Shown: positions 8,787 to 17,791 of the stretch, piece by piece | Position numbering within the stretch: the stretch's first letter is position 1 | How the letters are laid out: the number at the start of each line of letters is the position of its first letter | The notes under the pieces: generated by a model | Told to the model about the DNA's origin: nothing | What the model saw: the letters and a program-made list of their open reading frames with translations, nothing else | Database searches by the model: none | Program-made: the position numbers and the translations under genes | Assembly (NCBI GenBank): GCA_902465495.1 | Contig: CABQND010000003.1 | Span: 3,424 to 67,423 of the forward strand | Length of the DNA stretch: 64,000 bases | Origin: an uncultured Eubacteriales bacterium | Lineage (GTDB): Bacteria > Bacillota > Clostridia > Christensenellales > Borkfalkiaceae | Reading direction: 5' to 3'

Positions 8787-8855
8787 AACCACGCGACTAT
8801 CGCGTGGTTTTCGTTATACAATAAATGGCTTGCGGAAACTTCCGCAAGCCATTTT
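8787..8855. terminator. Two tandem strong hairpins
   Basis: First hairpin: arms AACCACGCG/CGCGTGGTT with a 5-base loop (8787-8809). Second: 13-base perfect arms (8824-8836 and 8841-8853) with a 4-base loop. Both are followed by short T-runs on the plus strand. They lie downstream of the minus-strand surface operon and may terminate it. From 8856 to 9041 I see no gene, only a further palindrome near 8980-8998 (AGCAAGTT/AACTTGCT). Confidence 0.6.
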
Positions 8856-9041
8856 ACCATTGTTCAAGGTTTATGATATTCGGCGCATACTTTCTGAAAT
8901 TCACATAGTATCTTATTTTTCAAAAATCCGGTCTGTCTTATGGTTTCAAACGGAAAGTATTTCTCGCTTTTCGCTTAGCAAGTTCGAAACTTGCTCCGCT
9001 CTGCTACAAGTTATTATTCAAAGTCGAATACCGGCGGCTTG

Positions 9042-12000
9042 TTACGATCTTTTGCGACGAACACAGAAAACCGCTCCCGCAACCAACAGGAATGCCGCAC
9101 CGCCCCACGTTCCGATCATGACCGAATTGCAGCCGGATTTTTCGCCGTCGTCCTGATCTTCGTTGTCCTGATCGTCATTCGGATCTTTGTCCGGCTCGTC
9201 GGGTTTGCTTTGCACCTCTTCAACTGTGATCTCAAAAGTTTCGGATTCCACCCCGTCCACAACAGCCATGACAAGAACTTTTCCTGCCTGCGTTGCGGTA
9301 AATACACCGTCATACGAAATCGAGCCTTCACCGGAAACAATAAACCACTCAACCGCCTGCAACGATGCCGACGAAGGCGTTATTTCCGCCGTCAGCAGGA
9401 GCGTTCCTCCCACACTGACTTTGGAGGAAGCCGCAGAAACCGTCACGCTTTGCACGGGAATAAGGATTGTTACCGCGATCGGATCGCTCTGCACATCGCC
9501 CAATGCCACGCGGAAACTGACTTGCTGCGCCTCGTCCAAAGACACACCGTCCTTAACCTTTAATACGCCGTTTACGATTTCGACAAGCTCGCCGCCGCTG
9601 ATAAAAGTCACTTGCAGGGCGCTCAAATCATCTGCCGTAAGTTTTTCGGCTTTGCCCGGAGCGTTGCTCATTTCTTTGTACAGAGAAAGCTCAAGCTGAC
9701 CGCCAAGGCGCACGGTCATACCCTCATCCGCATACAGCTTTGTCACTTGCGGCACGACCGCTTCGCCTTCCGGCGCATACATCGATACCCCTGCCAGGAA
9801 AGGCGAGTATGTGTTATAGTATAGGACGATCGAATCGTAGTCTTCTTCTTTTGTGATACCGCCCATATATCCGCCGTACACATAACTGCCGCCGCTCTGC
9901 GTTTCCGTCTTGGATACCTGTCCGACAAAGTCAATGCGCAGATACCGCGTCCCGTCGGGCAGAGCTTCGGTATTGAACAGATCCAACCGCGTATACGCAT
10001 TGTTAAAGACCCCGACATCCGTCGACGCGGTAAAATCGATATTTACATACGTCCATGTTTTGCCGTCCGCCGATACATAAATATTCACAAGTCCTACATA
10101 GTTATTTTTGTTGGACGAAATCAATGCCCCGTTGCCTTCATCATAAACGATCACGGAAATCGAAAAACTTCCGATGTCTGAATTTACCTTATAATAAAGT
10201 TGCGGAACGCCGTATTTCGTCTTGTCGGTGCGCGCACTGCCCATACCTAAAGCCGCATAGTCCAAACCGCCGCCCGAAAGCAGATCGGGATATACCTTAC
10301 GGATCGCATTGTTTTCCAATTTAAACTCCGAAACATCCGTGAGCGTTTGATCCACTTTGCTCAAATCTGTGCAACTGTCCGAGAAAATGATTTCTTTGTA
10401 TATCACTTCAAAACGCAAGGCATCGCTCTCTGTGTACGAACCGTCCAACTTCAGAACGCGCGCAACCACATAGAACACGTCCGCTTCAAAGGAATCGGAA
10501 AGGCTCATGACATTGCCGTCAAACAAAACGCCATCCGCAACAGTTTCGCAATTTTCATCCAGATATGCGACATATTCCACTTCTTTGTTGATCGCCGCGT
10601 CCGGAGAAACGACAGAGGTCAGCGTAACCGAACTGCCCGCAACAAAAGATGTCTTATCTGCCGAAAGCGTGACACTTTCCGCTTCGGGCTTGTGAAGGAT
10701 GGTAACCTGCACTGCCGCACTCTTCACGCCGCCGCTTTCCGCTACCACGTATACGACTTTATCCGTTACGTCGTCAAAGTCCGAATATAAAACATTTCCG
10801 TCAAATTGCGCATCGCGGGACGGCTCTTTCAGCTCCGCATCGTCGTACGCCCTGTAATATACAATTGCGCCCGCAGGATCGGTTTCCGCCGTAAACTCCA
10901 TGCTCCCGCCCGAAATAAAGCTCAGCTGCCCTGCTCCGTTTTTGATCGTGACCGAATTCACAGTCACAGGGGGCTCCTTTGCCTCAAAAATATCCACCTG
11001 ACGAATACAAACCGACCAGCTCGCACCCTGCGGAGCATCCATCAGAAGACGTACATAATATGCGTTTGCACTGATTTGGTCGCTGACGATCTTTACCTGT
11101 CCCCAACCGTCGGCGCCTGCCGCGCTCGCCTGGCTCGCCTTGTAGCCGATCTCCGAAAACGGGCCGTCTTTGCTCTCACCGACAAATATACGGATATTGT
11201 AATTAAGATGTTCTTTGTCCCAATCCCATGCAGGGAATCCGCCCGAAACATTCAAAAGAAGTTCGACCCTGCCCACCGACGCGGGACTTTCATAAACAAC
11301 TCCGCCGGGATTCAGATCGGTACGCGTCAATCCGCGCGCATCGTTCTTGATATTCGAATCAAATGCCACGACTTCGAGAAGATCGGTACACGCATCCGTA
11401 AATGCGGGAACTTCTGCGGGAGGCTCAGGCGTCTGCCCCGCTTCTCCGTACACCTTTACGTCCAAAAGCTGAGGCTTGTATTCGGGGTCGTTCATTTCCT
11501 GCCCGAAAATACGAAGGACCAAAACTCCGTATTCGCCGCTCGCCGTACCGTCCGCCGTATATATCCCGTTTGCGGCATCTTTTGCCGTCCATGTAAGTGT
11601 GATTTCTTCCAGTTCTGCGTTGGCGAGATCATTGGGCATGCTTTCCGCCGCATAGGCGCGGATGCAATTCTGCTGCGTACTGTATGCCCATGTAACGTCA
11701 TCTATATTTGTAGTTTCAAACCAACCCGTCAGCGAAACCGTTTCGATCGTGCCGCCCACTTCGTAAGCGACCGCACCGACGCCTGCGGACGCGCGCTTAA
11801 AACCGCGGTTTTCACCCGGATCAATCAAAAGGTTTTCACTGTCTGCGGGAAGCTGCGCACAGTCGTCTTGGAAAAGAAGCCCCGTTTCATCCGCCGTTCT
11901 TCCGTAGATATTCACGTCTTTGATCTGCGGCCTCCATGCAACGTTTCCTTTCATTTCGATTTTTACATACGTCTTTCCGTCCGTAAAGCCTTCTGCCTGC

Positions 12001-12413
12001 ACCGCCACATAATTTTGCGGCTCGGCAGCATCCTCCGCATAAGTGAAGCTCACCTTTTCATAGCCTGATTCAAGGGCGGCAGATACATATACGGCAAGAG
12101 GTTCGTCCCCTTGCGAGATCGCCCAATCCAAATCCGCTTTGCCCATATCGAACCAGGCGCGGAATTCTACTTTCCCGATCGCCTTTTCGGTATGAAAAAC
12201 AATGTATCCGACCTCGGCATCTGTCCTCTTAATGCCGTGATCAAGAGTCAGATTTGTGCTTTTATCCGCGATGTTTTCCGAATTGAGATCGGTACACGCA
12301 TCCGAAACCAACAGCTCGCGCTGCTGCGTTTCGTCGGCAAACGCCAATGCGCCCAGCCCGAAACAACACACAAGAAGACAGGCAAGCAACACCGCCAGGA
12401 TCACTTTTTTCAT
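9042..12413 (-). CDS. Large secreted, membrane-anchored modular protein with repeated D-x-C-x-x-L modules
   Basis: 1123 residues. Residues 1-27 are a signal peptide. Four modules of about 120-170 residues each open with a short motif like DACTDL or DDCAQL and continue as beta-rich segments with a conserved aromatic and 'G-V' strands; they look like galactose-binding-fold carbohydrate modules, though I do not recognise the family. Two immunoglobulin-like repeats lie mid-protein and a Big_2-like domain (VSVGGTLLLTAEITPSSA) near residue 1000. An acidic linker (D/N/E/P/Q) leads to a C-terminal anchor: SGCNS, a hydrophobic helix, then RRKRS. The start overlaps the end of the esterase gene by ATGA, so the two are translationally coupled. 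Probably a surface glycan-binding partner of the esterase. Confidence 0.75.
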   Translation of the reverse strand: MKKVILAVLLACLLVCCFGLGALAFADETQQRELLVSDACTDLNSENIADKSTNLTLDHGIKRTDAEVGYIVFHTEKAIGKVEFRAWFDMGKADLDWAISQGDEPLAVYVSAALESGYEKVSFTYAEDAAEPQNYVAVQAEGFTDGKTYVKIEMKGNVAWRPQIKDVNIYGRTADETGLLFQDDCAQLPADSENLLIDPGENRGFKRASAGVGAVAYEVGGTIETVSLTGWFETTNIDDVTWAYSTQQNCIRAYAAESMPNDLANAELEEITLTWTAKDAANGIYTADGTASGEYGVLVLRIFGQEMNDPEYKPQLLDVKVYGEAGQTPEPPAEVPAFTDACTDLLEVVAFDSNIKNDARGLTRTDLNPGGVVYESPASVGRVELLLNVSGGFPAWDWDKEHLNYNIRIFVGESKDGPFSEIGYKASQASAAGADGWGQVKIVSDQISANAYYVRLLMDAPQGASWSVCIRQVDIFEAKEPPVTVNSVTIKNGAGQLSFISGGSMEFTAETDPAGAIVYYRAYDDAELKEPSRDAQFDGNVLYSDFDDVTDKVVYVVAESGGVKSAAVQVTILHKPEAESVTLSADKTSFVAGSSVTLTSVVSPDAAINKEVEYVAYLDENCETVADGVLFDGNVMSLSDSFEADVFYVVARVLKLDGSYTESDALRFEVIYKEIIFSDSCTDLSKVDQTLTDVSEFKLENNAIRKVYPDLLSGGGLDYAALGMGSARTDKTKYGVPQLYYKVNSDIGSFSISVIVYDEGNGALISSNKNNYVGLVNIYVSADGKTWTYVNIDFTASTDVGVFNNAYTRLDLFNTEALPDGTRYLRIDFVGQVSKTETQSGGSYVYGGYMGGITKEEDYDSIVLYYNTYSPFLAGVSMYAPEGEAVVPQVTKLYADEGMTVRLGGQLELSLYKEMSNAPGKAEKLTADDLSALQVTFISGGELVEIVNGVLKVKDGVSLDEAQQVSFRVALGDVQSDPIAVTILIPVQSVTVSAASSKVSVGGTLLLTAEITPSSASLQAVEWFIVSGEGSISYDGVFTATQAGKVLVMAVVDGVESETFEITVEEVQSKPDEPDKDPNDDQDNEDQDDGEKSGCNSVMIGTWGGAAFLLVAGAVFCVRRKRS

Positions 12414-15400
12414 ACATTTTTCCTCCCTTTGCGAATTTTAACAAGAATAACCGCAACCGCGGCAATGACCGCCGCACCCGCAATGCAAAGTCCCGCGATC
12501 AGTCCTGCATTCGACCCGCCTTCGGTCGGTTCTTCTTTCTTGTCCGTATCGGCGGGGCTCTCGGTATCGGAAGGGTCTTGCGTATCACCCGAATCAGAAG
12601 GTTTCTCCTGCGCCGTAAGCTGCAACGCAGCCGTTTGCGTTGCGCCGTCCCCGTCTTTGACTATGACTTCAACCGTGCAGTTCTGCCCGATCACAAACGA
12701 AGAAGAATCCAGCGCCGTCTTTTGCCCGCCGACAATGAGGTTCACGGTAACTTCGAGCTCCGATGCCGCCGTCCTGTCGTCGCAGGCGGCAATGCTCAGC
12801 ATGACCGTATCGCCGACCGTATAGCTCTCGCGGTCTGCGTGCAGAACGATCTGCGGCGCGGCATTCTCCCCTTCCGAACCCGCACGCAATAAAGTCACAC
12901 CCGAGAGCATAACCTGATGCGCGCGATCGGCAAGCGTACCGCTGTTGCCGTTCTCCGCCAGCTCGCGCCATTCGGAAGTGAACGAAACGCGGACGAGCGA
13001 GCTTCCCTGCGGCAACGAAAATTCAAAAACTTCTTCGGTATATCCCGCCCCCGCGTCCGAAACCGAAACGAGAGAGCCTGTAAGAGGTGTCCACGCATCA
13101 TCGCAATATGCTTCAGCAAAGACAACGGGAGTAAGCTCGTCGGGAAGCTGTGCGGAAGGCACTGCCGCATATTTTCCGCTTTCTTTGACAAAGCGATACC
13201 ATGCGCCCGCCGACTGTGCGTATTTGAATCCGTCGCTCCCGATAAACGTCGCAACAGCCGCGGAAACATCAGTCTTTCCGTCCGACGCAACGATACTGCC
13301 TGACACCTGTTTTGCATACGCACCGCCGCGCGCCAGCAACGTGACCCGCGCAAGAAGCGCGCCTTCCGCATCGTATTGCGCAGACGCCGTACCCGTCTTG
13401 CCGAGCGTGAGCACCGTACGGCCGACTGCACCGCCCAGTCCCGTAAACACTTCCGTGCCGCCCGCATTCGCATATGCACCCTCTCCCGTAAAGGAATCGG
13501 CATTTTCCGCCGCGATGTCAAGAGAACATTCGGGGCGCAGAAGCAGTTCGTCCACCGAAACGCTGCCCGCCGCATCGTCTTCCACGCGGATCTCGAACGC
13601 CGCAAGATCGACAAGGATATCTTGGGTGTCATAAACATAATAATCGTTTTCGTCGATCAGACAATTGAGCGCAACTTCAAAGGTCTGCCACTCGTCTGAA
13701 TCGTTCAGCGCCGCCGAAGCGGAATACGTGCCCACAAACGGTAACGTGTATTTTCCGTGCGAAAACGTGTCGATCACGACAGATACACTCTTTTCGCGCG
13801 CATCGTTGTTCATAAGATTGAATTCCAAACCCTCGTACAGATACCACTGCCCGAAGATCATATTGTTCAGCTTACCCGTACGGTTCGCAGGCCCTACAAC
13901 GCCGAATCCATACGTTCCGCCGCGCGAATATGTCATGCGCACCGACTTGTTTTTGATCGCCGTATCATCCGAAGACACCGAAGCACCCAAATTCTTGCTG
14001 ATTGGGTTTGTCTGCCACACCGGACGCATAGACGCTGCATCCGGGTCTGTCGGCGGAACGCCGTTGTCGATCCAAAGCTCGATCGAATCCGCCCACATCC
14101 AATCTTTTGCATGATAATATTGATTGGACGCGTCGCGATCGCTTCGGAACATCACCACGGGCATATCTATGCCGTTGTACAGATTGCATCCGCCGTTGAA
14201 ACATGTATAACCGTATGTCACTGCGACAGGCGTTTCAACGTCATCGCTCCACACGCGTACCGTATCCTTATCTACTATCTCTGCCTCTGCCGCTACAAAA
14301 AGCCTGTCTTCCCCGCAGATCGTAAACCCGCGCACGGGCAGATCGTCTTTGGTATGCAACCCGTCCTTGCCCGCATTCTCAAACGTCACATACACGGAAT
14401 TGCCCTGCACTTCCATTTCCAAATACGTTGCGGGCGTCGATTCCTCGTACAAACCGTATACGTTGCCGAGTATTATGCGCGCTCCGCGCTGCCCGATCGG
14501 AATTTTGTCCAGGGGATGCGCCGTCGCTTTATATTCAAACGGACCGTAATTCCACGTCAGAGGAATATCATAAACGGGAACCTGCATCATGTACTCGCGG
14601 TTTTCGCTCCACGCTTTGCTCATCCCCTCCACAAACATCGGTATGGAGTCGGGCTGATAATTGTCCTCTTTCGCGTTGATTTGATAAAATTCACAATAGA
14701 ACGTTTCTTCGTCCTTCCACCAGTTCAGGCTCCAATCTTCCACCATCGTCGGAAGCGCCACCGAATAAAAATCCGCCGACGCCTGGTCGCCCATGTTGTT
14801 GTCGCCCTGGCACCACAAAAGCCCCTTCACGGGATATCCCGCGATCGGCGCAATCTTTTCATTGAAAAGTGCCGTCATCTGGTTGAATTTCTCTACCTTC
14901 GTTGTATTCCATGCTTCCCGGCTCACATAATTCTTTTTAATGTTTTTCAGCCAGTTCACAACTTCCGGCGTCTCGTCAATAGATGTGCGCGACATCCACG
15001 CTTCGATGCTTGTCGCTCCCACCGCCGTATTCATGATCGCAACGGGAACTTCCTTCCCTCCCGCATTCAGCCCCTCAAACATCTGCTGCGCACAAGCATA
15101 TGCAAGTCCCGAAACAATCTTCAGATCGTCCTTGTTGTTCGCATATCCCCAGCGCGCGCCCGCAATGTCAAACTGCGGGAGATACGCAAAATCACTCTCG
15201 ATCGTCATCCCTTCCGGCATGGTCGGTTCGAGAAATATGCGAAAATTCTCGTACTTTGTGTCCGCCCGCGCCGCACGGATCAGATCAGGCCCGCCGATCA
15301 GGTATTGCAACTGCAATTCCATGTTCGATTGCCCGCCTGTCAACCAAACCTCTCCGAACAATACGTCCGAAATAACGATCTCTTTCGTATCGTCCTGCAC

Positions 15401-15778
15401 TTTCACAGTGTACTTCGCAAACGATGCATCTTGTCCGTCAAAATAAATATCAAACCTGCCGTCTGCATCCGCCGTGGCTTTCCCGCTCGCCAGGGAAGCG
15501 CCTTCCGCATCCAAAAGCGATGCGGTGACTTCCTTACCGGAAACCGTAAGCCCCCAGATGTGCACCTGCTTATCTTGCTGCAATACCATCCCGTCACTTA
15601 AAACGGAAGGCAGTGTCAGCTCCTGTACTTTCGGATACTCGTACTTGTATTCAGGCGCTTCTGCCGCTCTAACTAGCCTTGCATCGCACGCAAAAATCGT
15701 AAAAGACAAAATTGATGCTATAAAAAACAGCATCAAAATTATTCCTGCAATCATCCCCTTTCTTGTCTTTAAAATCAT
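12410..15778 (-). CDS. Surface sialate O-acetylesterase-like SGNH esterase, membrane-anchored
   Basis: 1122 residues. A signal/anchor helix lies at 8-30. The esterase signature GEVWLTGGQSNME is at about 142-154 with the nucleophile Ser151; a later WCQGDNN (about 322-328) is the variant of the usual W-x-Q-G-E-S-N block, and AHPLDK near 423-428 should supply the catalytic His/Asp. Sialate O-acetylesterases remove acetyl groups from sialic acids or other acetylated glycans so that glycosidases can act. The C-terminal half (after about 560) has two beta-rich binding-type regions, then a P/S/T/D/E linker and a transmembrane helix followed by K-I-R-K-G-R-K. Its substrate cannot be told from sequence. 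It heads the operon and has a promoter at 15825-15852. Confidence 0.8.
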   Translation of the reverse strand: MILKTRKGMIAGIILMLFFIASILSFTIFACDARLVRAAEAPEYKYEYPKVQELTLPSVLSDGMVLQQDKQVHIWGLTVSGKEVTASLLDAEGASLASGKATADADGRFDIYFDGQDASFAKYTVKVQDDTKEIVISDVLFGEVWLTGGQSNMELQLQYLIGGPDLIRAARADTKYENFRIFLEPTMPEGMTIESDFAYLPQFDIAGARWGYANNKDDLKIVSGLAYACAQQMFEGLNAGGKEVPVAIMNTAVGATSIEAWMSRTSIDETPEVVNWLKNIKKNYVSREAWNTTKVEKFNQMTALFNEKIAPIAGYPVKGLLWCQGDNNMGDQASADFYSVALPTMVEDWSLNWWKDEETFYCEFYQINAKEDNYQPDSIPMFVEGMSKAWSENREYMMQVPVYDIPLTWNYGPFEYKATAHPLDKIPIGQRGARIILGNVYGLYEESTPATYLEMEVQGNSVYVTFENAGKDGLHTKDDLPVRGFTICGEDRLFVAAEAEIVDKDTVRVWSDDVETPVAVTYGYTCFNGGCNLYNGIDMPVVMFRSDRDASNQYYHAKDWMWADSIELWIDNGVPPTDPDAASMRPVWQTNPISKNLGASVSSDDTAIKNKSVRMTYSRGGTYGFGVVGPANRTGKLNNMIFGQWYLYEGLEFNLMNNDAREKSVSVVIDTFSHGKYTLPFVGTYSASAALNDSDEWQTFEVALNCLIDENDYYVYDTQDILVDLAAFEIRVEDDAAGSVSVDELLLRPECSLDIAAENADSFTGEGAYANAGGTEVFTGLGGAVGRTVLTLGKTGTASAQYDAEGALLARVTLLARGGAYAKQVSGSIVASDGKTDVSAAVATFIGSDGFKYAQSAGAWYRFVKESGKYAAVPSAQLPDELTPVVFAEAYCDDAWTPLTGSLVSVSDAGAGYTEEVFEFSLPQGSSLVRVSFTSEWRELAENGNSGTLADRAHQVMLSGVTLLRAGSEGENAAPQIVLHADRESYTVGDTVMLSIAACDDRTAASELEVTVNLIVGGQKTALDSSSFVIGQNCTVEVIVKDGDGATQTAALQLTAQEKPSDSGDTQDPSDTESPADTDKKEEPTEGGSNAGLIAGLCIAGAAVIAAVAVILVKIRKGRKNV

Positions 15779-15824
15779 AGAATTTCTCCTTACCGTTTTG
15801 CCCGGTCAAAATATTCTTATCTCA

Positions 15825-15852
15825 ATTATAATTTATAAATTAAAAATGTAAA
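15825..15852 (-). promoter_or_regulatory. Promoter of the esterase operon
   Basis: -35 TTTACA (15852-15847), 16-base spacer, -10 TATAAT (15830-15825) in very AT-rich DNA; the start codon follows about 40 bases downstream with AAGGAG before it. Confidence 0.65.
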
Positions 15853-15956
15853 GACCTTATCGTCTAAACAAATTCATTTAAATTCTAAAAAATATACATT
15901 GATTCAAGTGCTTTTTTTAAACAGTTTCTAAACAAACCATGTCTAGGTCAAACGCT

Positions 15957-15991
15957 AAAAAGGCGACGCTTATTTCAGCGCCGCCTTTTTA
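15957..15991. terminator. Terminator of the first ABC exporter operon
   Basis: Arms AAAAAGGCGACGCT / AGCGCCGCCTTTTT with one mismatch and a short loop, A-run and T-run on the two sides; positioned 31 bases after the exporter stop on the minus strand. Confidence 0.8.
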
Positions 15992-16021
15992 CGTATTATG
16001 TTCGCTTCAAGTTTATTGTTG

Positions 16022-17791
16022 TCATTCAAACTGCGCACCGTACATGGACGCATAAAAGCCGCCCCGGCTCAAAAGCTCGTCATGTTTTCCGCGCTCCACA
16101 ATATTGCCGTCCGAAACAACAAGTATAAGGTCCGCATTCCGTATCGTCGTAAGCCTGTGTGCAATCACAAAACAAGTTTTCCCCTGCATGAGCCGAGCCA
16201 TCGCATCGCGGATACTGATTTCCGTACGCGTATCTACGTTGCTGGTCGCTTCATCCAAAATCAGCAATTTTGCAGGCGAAAGCAGTGCACGTGCAATCGT
16301 AATCAGCTGTTTTTGTCCTTTGGAAAGATTGACCCCGCCGTCTGTGAGCATTGTGTCGTACTTTTCAGGGAGCTTTTCAATAAATTCCGCAGCATGTGCT
16401 TCCCGCGCCGCACGCTCCACCTCTTCCCGGGTCGCACCCTGCCTCCCGTATGCAATGTTTTCAAAAATGGTCCCTTCAAACAGCCAAGTATCCTGCAAGA
16501 CCATCGTAAATGCCGCACGCAGACTGCTACGCGTATAGTTGCGGATGTCTTTCCCGTCCAGTAATATTGCACCGCCCTGCGGATCGTAAAATCGCATCAT
16601 AAGATTGACCAGTGTCGTCTTACCCGCGCCAGTAGGTCCCACGATCGCAACCGTCTGGCCCGGATTTGCCGAAAACGACAGCCCGTGTATGATCGTTTCC
16701 CCGATATCGTAACCGAATTCCACGTCCTGAAAGCACAATTCACCGCGCACCTCGCTGAGTTTTTCTGCATTCGGCGCATCTGCGCTCTCCGAGGGCTGAT
16801 CGTACAGACGGAACACGCGCTCCGCCGCCGCCAGAGCAGACTGGATCTCACCCATGATATTTGCAAATTCGTTGATCGGTCCCGAAAATTTACGCGCGTA
16901 CAATAAAAAGGAGGAAATATCGCCGATGGTGATCATCCCGAACAGATAGAAAAAAGATCCCGCAGTACTTATGAGCACCGTGCCCAGATTGTTCACAAAA
17001 TTGACGGACGGCCCCACAAGGCTTGCGTAATAATCTGCCTCGTAATATGCATCCACCGAATCTTTATTGCGCTCTTTGAATTTTCCCAAAATTTCTTGCT
17101 CTTTTCCGTAAGCTTTGATTGTCTTAATTCCCGAAAGCATTTCTTCAGAAAAACCGTTGAGCTGGGCGAGTTTTGCCGAGCGTTTACGGAACAGCGGACG
17201 AACCGAACGACTGCGCGTGATCGTGATCGCCACCGAAAACGGGATCGTAATTACAAACACACCGAGAAGAGCAGGTGATGCAAGCAACATCCCGATAAAT
17301 GCCCCGATCACCGTAATGACGCCGGTCGACGCCTGCAATATGTCGTTGGAAAGGGATGCATTGACCGTATCGATATCATAGGAAATGCGATTGATCAGAT
17401 CGCCCGCCTGCACGCGATCCAGCTCCCCCACAGGCAGCGATAATATTTTATCAAAGACATCCTGCCGCATGCTCCGCACGATCTTTTGACTTAAACGGAT
17501 CATCAGCACCGAAAGAATATACGAAAACGCAGAGGACGCAACGTAGAATACTGCCATCCAAAAGCATAATCTGCCTACCGTCTGAAAATCCACACCGGTT
17601 TTCAGATCGATCGCATCGATCGCCTCTCCCGAAAGCCAAGGACCGAGCAATGCGAACAAATTACTTCCCACCATCAGAATAAATGCAAGCAAAACACTGA
17701 ATTTATACCGCAAAAAATACTTCGCAAGCCGCGCAATGACTGCCTTTTTCCCCATTTTTGCGTGAGGCGCCGCTCCTGCGTTATTCGGCAT
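16022..17791 (-). CDS. ABC exporter, permease-ATPase fusion, catalytically complete half
   Basis: 589 residues; ATG at 17791 with GGGGAGG 8 bases upstream (a GTG at 17800 is less well placed). Six transmembrane helices (about 30-310) precede a nucleotide-binding domain with Walker A GPTGAGKTT, signature LSKGQ and Walker B LILDEATS including the catalytic Glu. It overlaps the end of the partner exporter by 11 bases. Together they look like a heterodimeric multidrug exporter of the BmrCD/LmrCD type, under the MarR regulator upstream. Exported substrate unknown. Confidence 0.9.
   Translation of the reverse strand: MPNNAGAAPHAKMGKKAVIARLAKYFLRYKFSVLLAFILMVGSNLFALLGPWLSGEAIDAIDLKTGVDFQTVGRLCFWMAVFYVASSAFSYILSVLMIRLSQKIVRSMRQDVFDKILSLPVGELDRVQAGDLINRISYDIDTVNASLSNDILQASTGVITVIGAFIGMLLASPALLGVFVITIPFSVAITITRSRSVRPLFRKRSAKLAQLNGFSEEMLSGIKTIKAYGKEQEILGKFKERNKDSVDAYYEADYYASLVGPSVNFVNNLGTVLISTAGSFFYLFGMITIGDISSFLLYARKFSGPINEFANIMGEIQSALAAAERVFRLYDQPSESADAPNAEKLSEVRGELCFQDVEFGYDIGETIIHGLSFSANPGQTVAIVGPTGAGKTTLVNLMMRFYDPQGGAILLDGKDIRNYTRSSLRAAFTMVLQDTWLFEGTIFENIAYGRQGATREEVERAAREAHAAEFIEKLPEKYDTMLTDGGVNLSKGQKQLITIARALLSPAKLLILDEATSNVDTRTEISIRDAMARLMQGKTCFVIAHRLTTIRNADLILVVSDGNIVERGKHDELLSRGGFYASMYGAQFE

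Noticed and set aside
8970..9041. A tRNA fragment or att site near the AGCAAGTT/AACTTGCT palindrome
   Set aside because: No acceptor, anticodon or T-arm pattern, and no match to the 3' ends of the two tRNAs in the window.
13757..15601. A 614-codon plus-strand frame opposite the esterase gene
   Set aside because: Composition is rich in R, H, I and C with no domain and no start signal; the minus-strand esterase is supported by its catalytic motifs and coupling.
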